Assembly: GCA_964510225.1 (NCBI GenBank)
Contig: CAZEAN010000190.1
Coordinates: 1-7,762, forward strand
Length of the DNA stretch: 7,762 nt
Direction of reading: 5' to 3'
DNA from: CAZEAN01 sp964510225
GTDB taxonomy: Bacteria > Planctomycetota > Planctomycetia > Isosphaerales > Isosphaeraceae
In this document: positions 1-6,402 of the stretch, piece by piece
Layout: each line of letters begins with the position of its first letter
How positions within the stretch are numbered: the stretch's first letter is position 1
Position numbers and translations under genes: made by a program
Notes under the pieces: model-generated
Database searches by the model: none
What the model was told of the DNA's origin: nothing
The model's input: the letters and a program-made list of their open reading frames with translations, nothing else

Positions 1-34
1 CAGCCACAACCCAATCAGCAACGCCCGACGACCT

Positions 35-38
35 GAGG
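35..38 (+). promoter_or_regulatory. Ribosome binding site of nuoBCD
   Basis: GAGG lies nine bases before the ATG at 48. It supports this start over in-frame extension toward the window edge, and over the second ATG at 54. Confidence 0.6.
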
Positions 39-47
39 TTCAGATTA

Positions 48-2654
48 ATGCCAATGCCGATCACTGGGCGACCGGAGTGGAGCATTCCGATTGATCCAGT
101 GCTCCAGCAAGAGCTTGAGCGACACGTTTTAGTAACTCGGTGGGATGAATTACTCGGCATTGTTGATACGATTTATAATTGGGGCCGCCGATCGAGTATC
201 TGGCCACTGGGCTTTGGCCTCGCTTGTTGCGCCATTGAGATGATCTGTACGGCGAGTAGTCGCTACGATATCGCCCGATTCGGCGCCGAGGTTTTCCGAG
301 GAAGCCCTCGACAGGCTGATGTCATGATCGTCTCTGGGACGGTCACGAAGACAATGATGCCTCAGATCGCTCGGCTCTATGACCAGATGGCAGAGCCCAA
401 GTATGTGATTAGCATGGGCGCTTGTGCGAGCGGCGGCGGACCTTTCAAAGAAGGATATAATGTTGTTTCGGGAATCGATAAGTTTCTTCCTGTTGATATC
501 TACGTGCCAGGTTGTCCCCCGACTCCCCAAGGTCTACTCCACGGCCTAATTACGCTCCAGAAAAAAATAGACGGTGAACGGCTTGAGATCCCGGCACTCG
601 GTAAGAAGGGGAATACTTCTTGGTACGATCCCGAAAACAACCGTGAGATTCCAATCCCGGCTCTTGGTCCGGACCTCATCGATCTCCGGTTCGTCGAACT
701 GACCGCAGAGCGGACTGCGGCTGGCCTTCTTGAAGCTCGAGAAGCGAGTCTCGAACAACCACCACTGGTCCCTTCAACATTGCAGGAAGAAGAGTCTGAG
801 CCTCAAGCGTGGTTGGAAGGGTCCGGAGAAACCAAGCCGATAAAACGGCCGAAAAAGAAGTTGAAGGTGGCCGACTCACGCCCGAGTCTGAACTGGCTCG
901 GCGACGATGGCCTCAATCAACTGGCAATAAGGCTTCAAAATGAGTTCGGACCTGAGGTGGCGACAATCGTCCGAGCCGGTCTCTTGATCCCGCCCGACCA
1001 ACTTCTTCGGGTCGCTCGCTACCTTCGTGATCAGAACTCGGTTAGGTACGACTATCTCGCAAGTCTCCAGAGCGTGCACTATCGGGACTGCATTGAGGTC
1101 ACGTACCAACTAGACAGCACAACGACACCGGGTTCATTAATTGAGCTTCGCGTCCGGACCGCCGAGGCTGAAGGAGTAGGGAGAGTACCATCGTTGGCCT
1201 CCATATGGCCGGGAGCCGATTTTCAAGAACGCGAAGTTTATGACATGATGGGAGTTCGATTTGAAGAGCACCCGAACCTCTCTCGGATCCTGATGTGGGA
1301 AGGATACGCGGGCTATCCGCTTCGAAAAGACTATCTCGAACCGTACTACGAATCGCCAAGCAAGGTTTTCGGGAGTCGGATCGATGACGGGCAGGGGGAG
1401 CACATCAGGTCAGAAGAACTCAATCCGCATGGGACCAATCTGAAGGTCCCTCAGTCCTTCCTCGGCTGGGATCGGCTCCTCGATGACCCCGACCCCAAAG
1501 CCGCTGGCCTTCAACCGGTTGCTACCGGAGTTGATCTCCAGGAACTCGAAACGGATCAATTCCTGCTGAGTATGGGTCCTCAGCACCCATCAACGCACGG
1601 CGTCTTCCGGATGAATCTTCGGGTCGATGGTGAAACCGTCGTTGGCTTAAAGCCGGTGATGGGTTACATGCATCGCAACCATGAAAAAATCGGCGAGCGT
1701 AATACGTACTTGATGAACTTTCCGTTCACCGACCGGCTCGACTACTTCACCTCGATGGGGAACAACTTCGGCTATGCTCTTGCCGTCGAGCAATTGATGG
1801 GTGACGACGCGAAGGTCCCCGAGCGTGCCGAATACATCCGAGTCATCATGGCCGAGTTGACCCGGATTGCCAGTCACATGTGGTCCGTGGGCTTCCTCCT
1901 CAACGATCTCGGGGCTTTCTTCACACCAGCGCTCTACGCCATTGAAGAACGAGAGCTAATTCTCGACCTCTTCGAGTGGACTGCCGGTAGCCGGATGATG
2001 TGTAACTACTTCCGGTTCGGTGGGGTTGCGTTTGATCTTCCAAAGGGTTGGGTCGAGCGTTGCACCCCCTTTGTTAATGATCGCCTCAACCGGAAGATTG
2101 ATGAACTTGATCGGCTTCTCTCCGAGAATGAGATTCTGAATGATCGGACCCGAGGAATTGGAGTCCTTACCGAGGCCGAGGCAATCGCCTACTCGACAGC
2201 GGGGCCCGTTTTACGGGCTTCCGGGGTTCCCTACGATCTTCGGCGTGCCGCCCCTTACAGCATCTACGATCGATTCGATTTCGAGGTGATTACCTCGAAG
2301 AGTGGAGATGTCTATGATCGTTACTGGATCCGGATGGAAGAGATGAGGCAGAGTGTCCGGATTCTGCAACAAGCGCTCCGCGACCTCCCCGAAGGACCGA
2401 TCCTGCCGAAGAAAAAGAGTTACCAGATCAAGGTTCCGGTCGGCGAAGCGTACTCGCGGATCGAGAATCCGAAGGGTGAATTGGGATTCTACATTGTCTC
2501 GGATGGGGGGCCGTCAGCGTATCGTTATCACGTCCGAAGTCCGAGTTTTATCAACCTTACGGCGCTCGAAACGATGTGTGTTGGCCATTCTGTGGCCGAC
2601 GTGGTCGGGATTCTCGGAAGTCTTGACATTATCCTAGGCGAGGTTGATCGTTAA
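48..2654 (+). CDS. nuoBCD: NADH-quinone oxidoreductase fused subunit B/C/D (NuoBCD)
   Basis: This is the Q-module core of complex I, taking electrons from NuoI through cluster N2 to quinone at the cytoplasmic face of the membrane. Three family domains are read in one unbroken frame of 868 residues. The NuoB domain (about 20-180) carries the N2 ligands: tandem Cys60-Cys61, Cys126 in SMGACASGGG and Cys156 in YVPGCPPTPQ. After a charged linker (about 222-281), the NuoC domain (about 282-435) has the 30-kDa signature QEREVYDMMG at 393-402 and RKDY at 426-429. The NuoD domain (about 498-868) has GPQHPSTHGV at 510-519, TDRLDY at 561-566 and the usual family ending GEVDR. His517 and Tyr566 are 49 residues apart, the same spacing as bovine 49-kDa His59 and Tyr108 that bind quinone. 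The ATG at 48 has GAGG nine bases upstream. The frame is open to the window edge, so an earlier start cannot be fully excluded. Separate NuoB and NuoD, or fused CD, are commoner. Confidence 0.97.
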   Translation: MPMPITGRPEWSIPIDPVLQQELERHVLVTRWDELLGIVDTIYNWGRRSSIWPLGFGLACCAIEMICTASSRYDIARFGAEVFRGSPRQADVMIVSGTVTKTMMPQIARLYDQMAEPKYVISMGACASGGGPFKEGYNVVSGIDKFLPVDIYVPGCPPTPQGLLHGLITLQKKIDGERLEIPALGKKGNTSWYDPENNREIPIPALGPDLIDLRFVELTAERTAAGLLEAREASLEQPPLVPSTLQEEESEPQAWLEGSGETKPIKRPKKKLKVADSRPSLNWLGDDGLNQLAIRLQNEFGPEVATIVRAGLLIPPDQLLRVARYLRDQNSVRYDYLASLQSVHYRDCIEVTYQLDSTTTPGSLIELRVRTAEAEGVGRVPSLASIWPGADFQEREVYDMMGVRFEEHPNLSRILMWEGYAGYPLRKDYLEPYYESPSKVFGSRIDDGQGEHIRSEELNPHGTNLKVPQSFLGWDRLLDDPDPKAAGLQPVATGVDLQELETDQFLLSMGPQHPSTHGVFRMNLRVDGETVVGLKPVMGYMHRNHEKIGERNTYLMNFPFTDRLDYFTSMGNNFGYALAVEQLMGDDAKVPERAEYIRVIMAELTRIASHMWSVGFLLNDLGAFFTPALYAIEERELILDLFEWTAGSRMMCNYFRFGGVAFDLPKGWVERCTPFVNDRLNRKIDELDRLLSENEILNDRTRGIGVLTEAEAIAYSTAGPVLRASGVPYDLRRAAPYSIYDRFDFEVITSKSGDVYDRYWIRMEEMRQSVRILQQALRDLPEGPILPKKKSYQIKVPVGEAYSRIENPKGELGFYIVSDGGPSAYRYHVRSPSFINLTALETMCVGHSVADVVGILGSLDIILGEVDR

Positions 2655-2698
2655 TCTTCAAGAAGTGGATCGAGTCGGATGGAAGGGCGAGACTACTG

Positions 2699-3445
2699 AT
2701 GAGTTGGTTGAACCGAATTGGGTCGTCACTCCGAGCCAACTGGCCGTTTGGTCGTGGGATGATTGTGGGACATTTTGTGACGCTCCGTCGGTTCATCAGA
2801 ACATTCTCGGTCGGTCACGGCGCAGTCCTTCGTCGTCACGGTGGAGGTGACCAGATCGTCGATCTCTGGTGGAAGCGTCCCGAACACAAAGCGGTTCCAG
2901 TCGTCGATCAGGGACCGACCACCGAAGGTCTCTTTACCGTTGAGTACCCCGACGAGCGTCTTCCGAGCCGAGAACGGTTTCGAGTCCTCCCTGTCTTGAT
3001 CTACGATGATGAAGACGGGGCCGTCCGCTGCACGAGTTGCGATATCTGTGCCAAAGTCTGTCCGCCTCAATGCATTTGGATCAAGCAAGCCAAGAACTCC
3101 GACGGCAAGGTGGTGTCGTTGCCCGAAGAGTTTTATATTGATATGGATGTTTGTATGAATTGTGGTCTCTGCGCTGAATATTGTCCGTTCGATGCCATTA
3201 AGATGGATCAAAACTTCGAACTTTCGAATTCTGAACGACACCAATCGCACATCTTTTCGCTTCAAGATCTCTTGGTCTCGAGCGCCTATTATGCGGCGAC
3301 TCATCCCGAAGCTTGGGAAAGCGAGGAGGAGGTTGCGGAGCGTCGGAAAGTCGAGAAGAAAAAGAAGGGACGGCTTGCAAAAGCGTCCGAGAGTTCGGTC
3401 GACACATCGAAGACTCCCGAACCGATCACCACTACCGGTGCTTGA
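2699..3445 (+). CDS. nuoI: NADH-quinone oxidoreductase subunit I (2x[4Fe-4S] ferredoxin-type), with insertion and tail
   Basis: NuoI carries clusters N6a and N6b and relays electrons from the NADH module to N2 in the NuoB domain. Two CxxCxxCxxxCP motifs are visible in the 248-residue product: Cys111/114/117/121 and Cys152/155/158/162. An extra cysteine, Cys125, follows the first motif. An amphipathic or hydrophobic N-terminal stretch (about 18-36) matches the membrane-associated helix of the family, and TVEYPDER (80-87) matches the usual VxYPEE strand. Between these, residues about 37-77 are an insertion, because this junction is normally only a few residues. Residues about 203-248 form a charged tail rich in Glu/Lys and then Ser/Thr. 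The family is often about 160-220 residues, so this copy is long. It starts 44 bases after nuoBCD, with GGAAGGG at 2681-2687 about 11 bases before the ATG. Its position straight after NuoD, without E, F, G or H between, is unusual. Confidence 0.95.
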   Translation: MSWLNRIGSSLRANWPFGRGMIVGHFVTLRRFIRTFSVGHGAVLRRHGGGDQIVDLWWKRPEHKAVPVVDQGPTTEGLFTVEYPDERLPSRERFRVLPVLIYDDEDGAVRCTSCDICAKVCPPQCIWIKQAKNSDGKVVSLPEEFYIDMDVCMNCGLCAEYCPFDAIKMDQNFELSNSERHQSHIFSLQDLLVSSAYYAATHPEAWESEEEVAERRKVEKKKKGRLAKASESSVDTSKTPEPITTTGA

Positions 3446-3567
3446 GGAGTCGGCAACGAGGCTCTTTGCTGCTAAAATAGATTGAGTTCATCAAAGGTAG
3501 CAAAACTAGGGCAACACATCATCAGGGTTCGATCGATCCATCCTCCATGCCTCCCGCTCCCAGACCT

Positions 3568-3571
3568 GAGG
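3568..3571 (+). promoter_or_regulatory. Ribosome binding site deciding the start of the unknown gene
   Basis: GAGG lies 11 bases before ATG 3583. No purine-rich site precedes the in-frame ATG at 3547, so the shorter product is preferred. Confidence 0.45.
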
Positions 3572-3582
3572 TCCTTCCTGCC

Positions 3583-3900
3583 ATGTTCCCCAAGAAGAAA
3601 AAAGAACCCAAATATCAGCCCGGCACGACGATCCGAGTTATTCAATGGGTTCGAATCGGGCACCTGCAATGGAAAACGCAGACAACCGGCGAGGTTGTTC
3701 AAGAAGGAGTCCGGCCAATCGGCGGGATGGAGATGGGTACCAAGAGCATGTTCATTACTCAGCCAACCATCATGCTCCGCTATCCCGATGGCGAACTCAC
3801 CGAAGTCGCACTCGACGAGCGGACCGAGGTCGAAGTGATCTCTGCTCCGGGTGTCGCCGCAGAGCCCAACGAGCTTGAAACTACACTCGAATCGAACTGA
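3583..3900 (+). CDS. Unknown small soluble protein encoded inside the complex I operon
   Basis: I do not recognise this family. From ATG 3583 the product is 105 residues. It has a basic head (KKKKEPK at 4-10), a middle of alternating hydrophobic and polar residues about 15-87 that looks beta-rich (TIRVIQW, FITQPTIMLRYPDGE, TEVEVIS), and an acidic, Pro/Ala-containing tail. It has no cysteine, one histidine, no signal peptide and no membrane segment, so it is probably cytoplasmic and does not bind Fe-S by cysteines. An in-frame ATG at 3547 would add 12 residues but has no ribosome site, while 3583 has GAGG 11 bases upstream. It sits between nuoI and nuoA on the same strand, 63 bases before nuoA, so co-transcription is likely. 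A complex I accessory subunit or assembly helper is an inference from location only. An unrelated passenger gene is also possible. Confidence 0.72.
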   Translation: MFPKKKKEPKYQPGTTIRVIQWVRIGHLQWKTQTTGEVVQEGVRPIGGMEMGTKSMFITQPTIMLRYPDGELTEVALDERTEVEVISAPGVAAEPNELETTLESN

Positions 3901-3945
3901 GCAAAGAGGCTTCGGATCCTTGCTCCCAGTAAGTCCGGAGACTGT

Positions 3946-3951
3946 AAGGAG
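3946..3951 (+). promoter_or_regulatory. Ribosome binding site of nuoA
   Basis: AAGGAG is a near-complete Shine-Dalgarno sequence 12 bases before ATG 3964. The next in-frame ATG at 3982 would be too distant. Confidence 0.5.
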
Positions 3952-3963
3952 TCTTGACGCCGG

Positions 3964-4335
3964 ATGATCCCAAACTATGCGATGGTCGGTGTCCTCTTGA
4001 TTGCGGCGATCGTTTTTGCGGGGATGCCCTTAATCCTCGTTCACCTGATTGCTCCCAAGAAGCGTTCACAACCTAAAAGTACAACCTATGAGTGCGGTGT
4101 CCTGACGACAGGTGAGACCTGGGTCAAATTCCGAATTCAGTACTACATTTACGCGCTTTTTTTTCTAATCTTTGATCTGGAATCGGTTTTCCTGTTCCCG
4201 TGGGCCGTCAGCTTTACTGGTCTTGCTGATGCTGGTTTTGCACTCGTTGTACTCGCGGAGATGGCAATCTTTATCCTCCTGCTCGCCATCGCGCTCGTTT
4301 TCAGTTGGGCCTCGGGAGACCTCCAATGGGTCTAG
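3964..4335 (+). CDS. nuoA: NADH-quinone oxidoreductase subunit A
   Basis: NuoA is a small membrane subunit at the junction of the peripheral and membrane arms of complex I, next to NuoH and NuoJ. The 123-residue product has three membrane segments (about 6-29, 61-83 and 90-114). The long cytoplasmic loop carries the family motif YECG at 42-45, whose Cys44 lies near the quinone channel in known structures. The second segment contains the conserved FDLES (70-74) with Asp71 and Glu73, followed by PWA at 79-81. Glu99 in the third segment corresponds to another conserved acidic residue. Length is normal for the family. AAGGAG at 3946-3951 lies 12 bases before the ATG. nuoA usually comes first in the operon, just before nuoB. 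Here it follows the unknown gene and precedes nuoH by 58 bases, so the B/C/D and I genes now lie upstream of it. Confidence 0.97.
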   Translation: MIPNYAMVGVLLIAAIVFAGMPLILVHLIAPKKRSQPKSTTYECGVLTTGETWVKFRIQYYIYALFFLIFDLESVFLFPWAVSFTGLADAGFALVVLAEMAIFILLLAIALVFSWASGDLQWV

Positions 4336-4383
4336 TTGATCGGCAGCCGACGTTGCTGACCAAGCCCGGTCTTCCGCTCGGTC

Positions 4384-4388
4384 GAGGG
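4384..4388 (+). promoter_or_regulatory. Ribosome binding site of nuoH
   Basis: GAGGG ends five bases before ATG 4394. It supports this start over the internal Met13. Confidence 0.55.
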
Positions 4389-4393
4389 TCCGA

Positions 4394-5770
4394 ATGATCC
4401 AACCGACACTCATCTTCGCTGAGACCGTGATGATTCCAGCGCGGTGGACCGGGTTGCCCAGTTTCTGGTTCTTTGCCAGTTGGCTCACGGTCTTTCTGTT
4501 GGTCTTCCCACTCATCGTTGCTTATATTGTGCTGGCCGAGCGCAAGGTTGCGGGGCGATTTCAGGATCGGATCGGCCCGAATCGGGTGGGTCCCTTTGGG
4601 TTACTTCAGCCGATCGCTGACCTCATCAAGCTGGTCACTAAAGAGAATATTGTCCCAGCGTCAGCAGACGCCTTGGTTCACCTTCTTGCGCCGATCATTT
4701 TGGTGATCTCTCCCTTCCTCGTCCTGGCCGTCATACCATTCGGCGTCATGGATTCGTCACAAACGATGATTCCGTTTGGGATAACCGAACGTGCCGAGAT
4801 GGTTCCCGCAACGTCGGGATGGTATCCAGGACTTGCCGCGATCAATACTTCCGCTGGTTTGGTCTATGTGATCGCCGCGGCCAGTCTTTCCGTCTTGGGG
4901 ATTTTCTTGGCTGGATGGTCGAGTCACAACAAGTTCGCGATGCTCGGCGCGATGCGAGGCGCGGCCCAGCTAGTCTCCTATGAAGTTCCCCAGGTCCTCT
5001 CGATAGTTCCTGTCGTTCTCTGGAGTGGTTCGCTAAGTTTGGTCGGGATCTTCAACGCGCAAATTGACCACGGCTGGTTCGTACTCTCGCCTCCCGGTCT
5101 GGTTGGACTCGGAATTTTCATGATCGCAGGGATCGCCGAGACAAACCGAGCACCATTTGACCTTCCCGAGGCGGAATCAGAGATCATCGCTGGCTACCAC
5201 ACGGAATATTCCGGGATGCGCTTCGGGCTTTTCTTTTTGGCGGAATATCTCTCGATTTTCGGCATTGCTTGCCTGACGACCACCTTGTTTCTTGGAGGTG
5301 GGACTCTCCCGTTCAACAGTTGGCCGCTTGGTGCGATCGGGTCCGTATTCTTCTTGAATCTGATCCTGGTTGGCCTCTTCGCGTTCAAGGTTGGGTTGAT
5401 CATCTTCCTGATCTTCTGGATCCGTGCGACTCTCCCTCGGATGCGGGTAGATCGACTGATGAACTTCGCCTGGAAGGTCCTGATCCCGCTCACGCTCGTC
5501 AATCTGATGGTCGCAGCCCTCTGGCATGAACTCGTGATGCGTCCGAGCGATCCGAGGCCGTTGCTGGGCTGGTTAGTGACCTTCCCCCTCTTGCTCGTTG
5601 CGTTGTGGATCTTCCTGAGACTCTCCGGAGGAGGTCAGCCCGCGCCGCTGATCAATGCCAACGTTCGATCTGCACGTTCGATGAGGGCGTCAGGTGTTCC
5701 CACGGAGCAAGGAGGTGGATCAGGAGAACGTTCGCGGTCATTGGTCGATGCTTCGGAGAAGAATTCGTGA
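4394..5770 (+). CDS. nuoH: NADH-quinone oxidoreductase subunit H, with hydrophilic C-terminal tail
   Basis: NuoH anchors the peripheral arm and forms much of the quinone chamber and the first proton path. The 458-residue product is strongly hydrophobic, with about eight to nine membrane segments. Family motifs are clear: LAERKVAGRFQDRIGPNRVGP at about 47-67, AETNRAPFDLPEAESEIIAGY at about 248-268 (the acidic loop facing the quinone site), EYSGMRF at 271-277, and RATLPRMRVDRLM at 344-356. The usual length is about 320-420 residues. Extra length comes from the segment around 115-150 between membrane helices and from a tail after the last helix (about 412-458). That tail is rich in Gly, Ser, Arg and charged residues and has no family counterpart I recognise. 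GAGGG at 4384-4388 lies five bases before the ATG. The stop codon overlaps the nuoJ start by four bases, indicating coupled translation. Confidence 0.97.
   Translation: MIQPTLIFAETVMIPARWTGLPSFWFFASWLTVFLLVFPLIVAYIVLAERKVAGRFQDRIGPNRVGPFGLLQPIADLIKLVTKENIVPASADALVHLLAPIILVISPFLVLAVIPFGVMDSSQTMIPFGITERAEMVPATSGWYPGLAAINTSAGLVYVIAAASLSVLGIFLAGWSSHNKFAMLGAMRGAAQLVSYEVPQVLSIVPVVLWSGSLSLVGIFNAQIDHGWFVLSPPGLVGLGIFMIAGIAETNRAPFDLPEAESEIIAGYHTEYSGMRFGLFFLAEYLSIFGIACLTTTLFLGGGTLPFNSWPLGAIGSVFFLNLILVGLFAFKVGLIIFLIFWIRATLPRMRVDRLMNFAWKVLIPLTLVNLMVAALWHELVMRPSDPRPLLGWLVTFPLLLVALWIFLRLSGGGQPAPLINANVRSARSMRASGVPTEQGGGSGERSRSLVDASEKNS
5755..5758 (+). promoter_or_regulatory. Ribosome binding site deciding the nuoJ GTG start
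   Basis: GGAG, followed by AAG, lies eight bases before GTG 5767 within the last codons of nuoH. It selects the overlapping GTG rather than the far upstream ATG. Confidence 0.6.
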
Positions 5771-6402
5771 GTGGTGTCCAGATCATTTTTCTGCTCGTCG
5801 CGATTGTCGGATTACTTGCGGCTTTGGGAACGGTTCTGGTCCGAAACCTTGTCCACGCGGCACTCTGCTTGATCGGTTTCTTCTTCACCATCGCCTGTCA
5901 GTTCTTGTTGCTCGAAGCTGAGTTCTTGGCGGCGATGCAGGTCTTGGTCTACATCGGCGCGGTCTCGATTCTGATCCTCTTCGGAATCATGCTTACCCGG
6001 AACATCCGAGGTGATGAGACCACCTTCGGGCAGTCGGGCTGGAAACTCCTCTCCGGCCTGGTTTCGCTCGGCTTTCTGGTGATTCTCATCTTTGGGGTCA
6101 CCAACGAGCGCGGCTCAAGGAGTCAGCCAGCTTGGTCGGAAGTCAAGGAACGACCGGGTGGTCTCAACCCTGCGGTAGACGGAGAGTCAGAAATCGGCCT
6201 AATCATTTCCGACATGCCCACGACGCTTGGACGCGAACTGATGACGCGTTACTTGCTCCCCTTTGAACTTGTGGGACTTCTCCTGACCGCGGCGTTAGTT
6301 GGTGCCATCGTTCTCGCACGTGCAGAGCCAGGGACCAACGCAAGCAATCATGAGCGAGCGACGGAGACTGAACCAAAGGAACCCGCCGATGGCCACGAGT
6401 GA
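5767..6402 (+). CDS. nuoJ: NADH-quinone oxidoreductase subunit J
   Basis: NuoJ is a membrane subunit beside NuoA and NuoK whose third helix changes shape during coupling in known structures. The start chosen is GTG 5767, which overlaps the nuoH stop (GTGA, four bases) and has GGAG at 5755-5758 eight bases upstream. This gives 211 residues. An ATG at 5605 is in frame but lies deep inside nuoH and would add a hydrophilic stretch not seen in the family. Five membrane segments are visible (about 5-24, 28-47, 56-77, 93-112 and 164-185). The key third segment includes VYIGAVSILILFGIML at 61-76, and RYLLPFELVG at 161-170 leads into the last helix. The region about 113-158 is a long polar loop, and residues about 188-211 are a charged tail. 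Its end overlaps the nuoK start by 14 bases. Confidence 0.95.
   Translation: MSGVQIIFLLVAIVGLLAALGTVLVRNLVHAALCLIGFFFTIACQFLLLEAEFLAAMQVLVYIGAVSILILFGIMLTRNIRGDETTFGQSGWKLLSGLVSLGFLVILIFGVTNERGSRSQPAWSEVKERPGGLNPAVDGESEIGLIISDMPTTLGRELMTRYLLPFELVGLLLTAALVGAIVLARAEPGTNASNHERATETEPKEPADGHE
6376..6380 (+). promoter_or_regulatory. Ribosome binding site deciding the nuoK start
   Basis: AAGGA lies eight bases before ATG 6389, inside the end of nuoJ. It selects this start over the in-frame ATGs at 6299 and 6350. Confidence 0.6.

Noticed and set aside
1..36. Possible C-terminal end of an upstream gene in frame 1, ending at TGA 34-36
   Set aside because: Only 11 codons are visible and they match no family I know. 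The other two forward frames are also open here, so there is no basis for calling a gene.
2726..3304. 192-codon antisense open frame across nuoI
   Set aside because: It lies opposite a clear NuoI with both ferredoxin motifs. Its translation matches no family and is rich in Arg, Thr and Asp, as expected of an antisense shadow.
31..3572. Identical ACCTGAGGT at 31-39 and 3564-3572, before nuoBCD and the unknown gene, considered as a shared operator
   Set aside because: Each copy contains the ribosome site of the gene behind it, and another copy occurs inside the nuoC coding part near 950, so chance plus Shine-Dalgarno constraint explains it.
3482..3838. 118-codon frame overlapping the unknown gene in a different forward frame
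   Set aside because: It is Ser/Arg/Pro-rich with a shadow-like composition and lacks a ribosome site. It conflicts with the better-supported frame starting at 3583.
4336..4393. CAGC...GCTG hairpin in the nuoA-nuoH spacer considered as a terminator
   Set aside because: The stem is only four base pairs with no following T-run, and it lies between genes expected to be co-transcribed.
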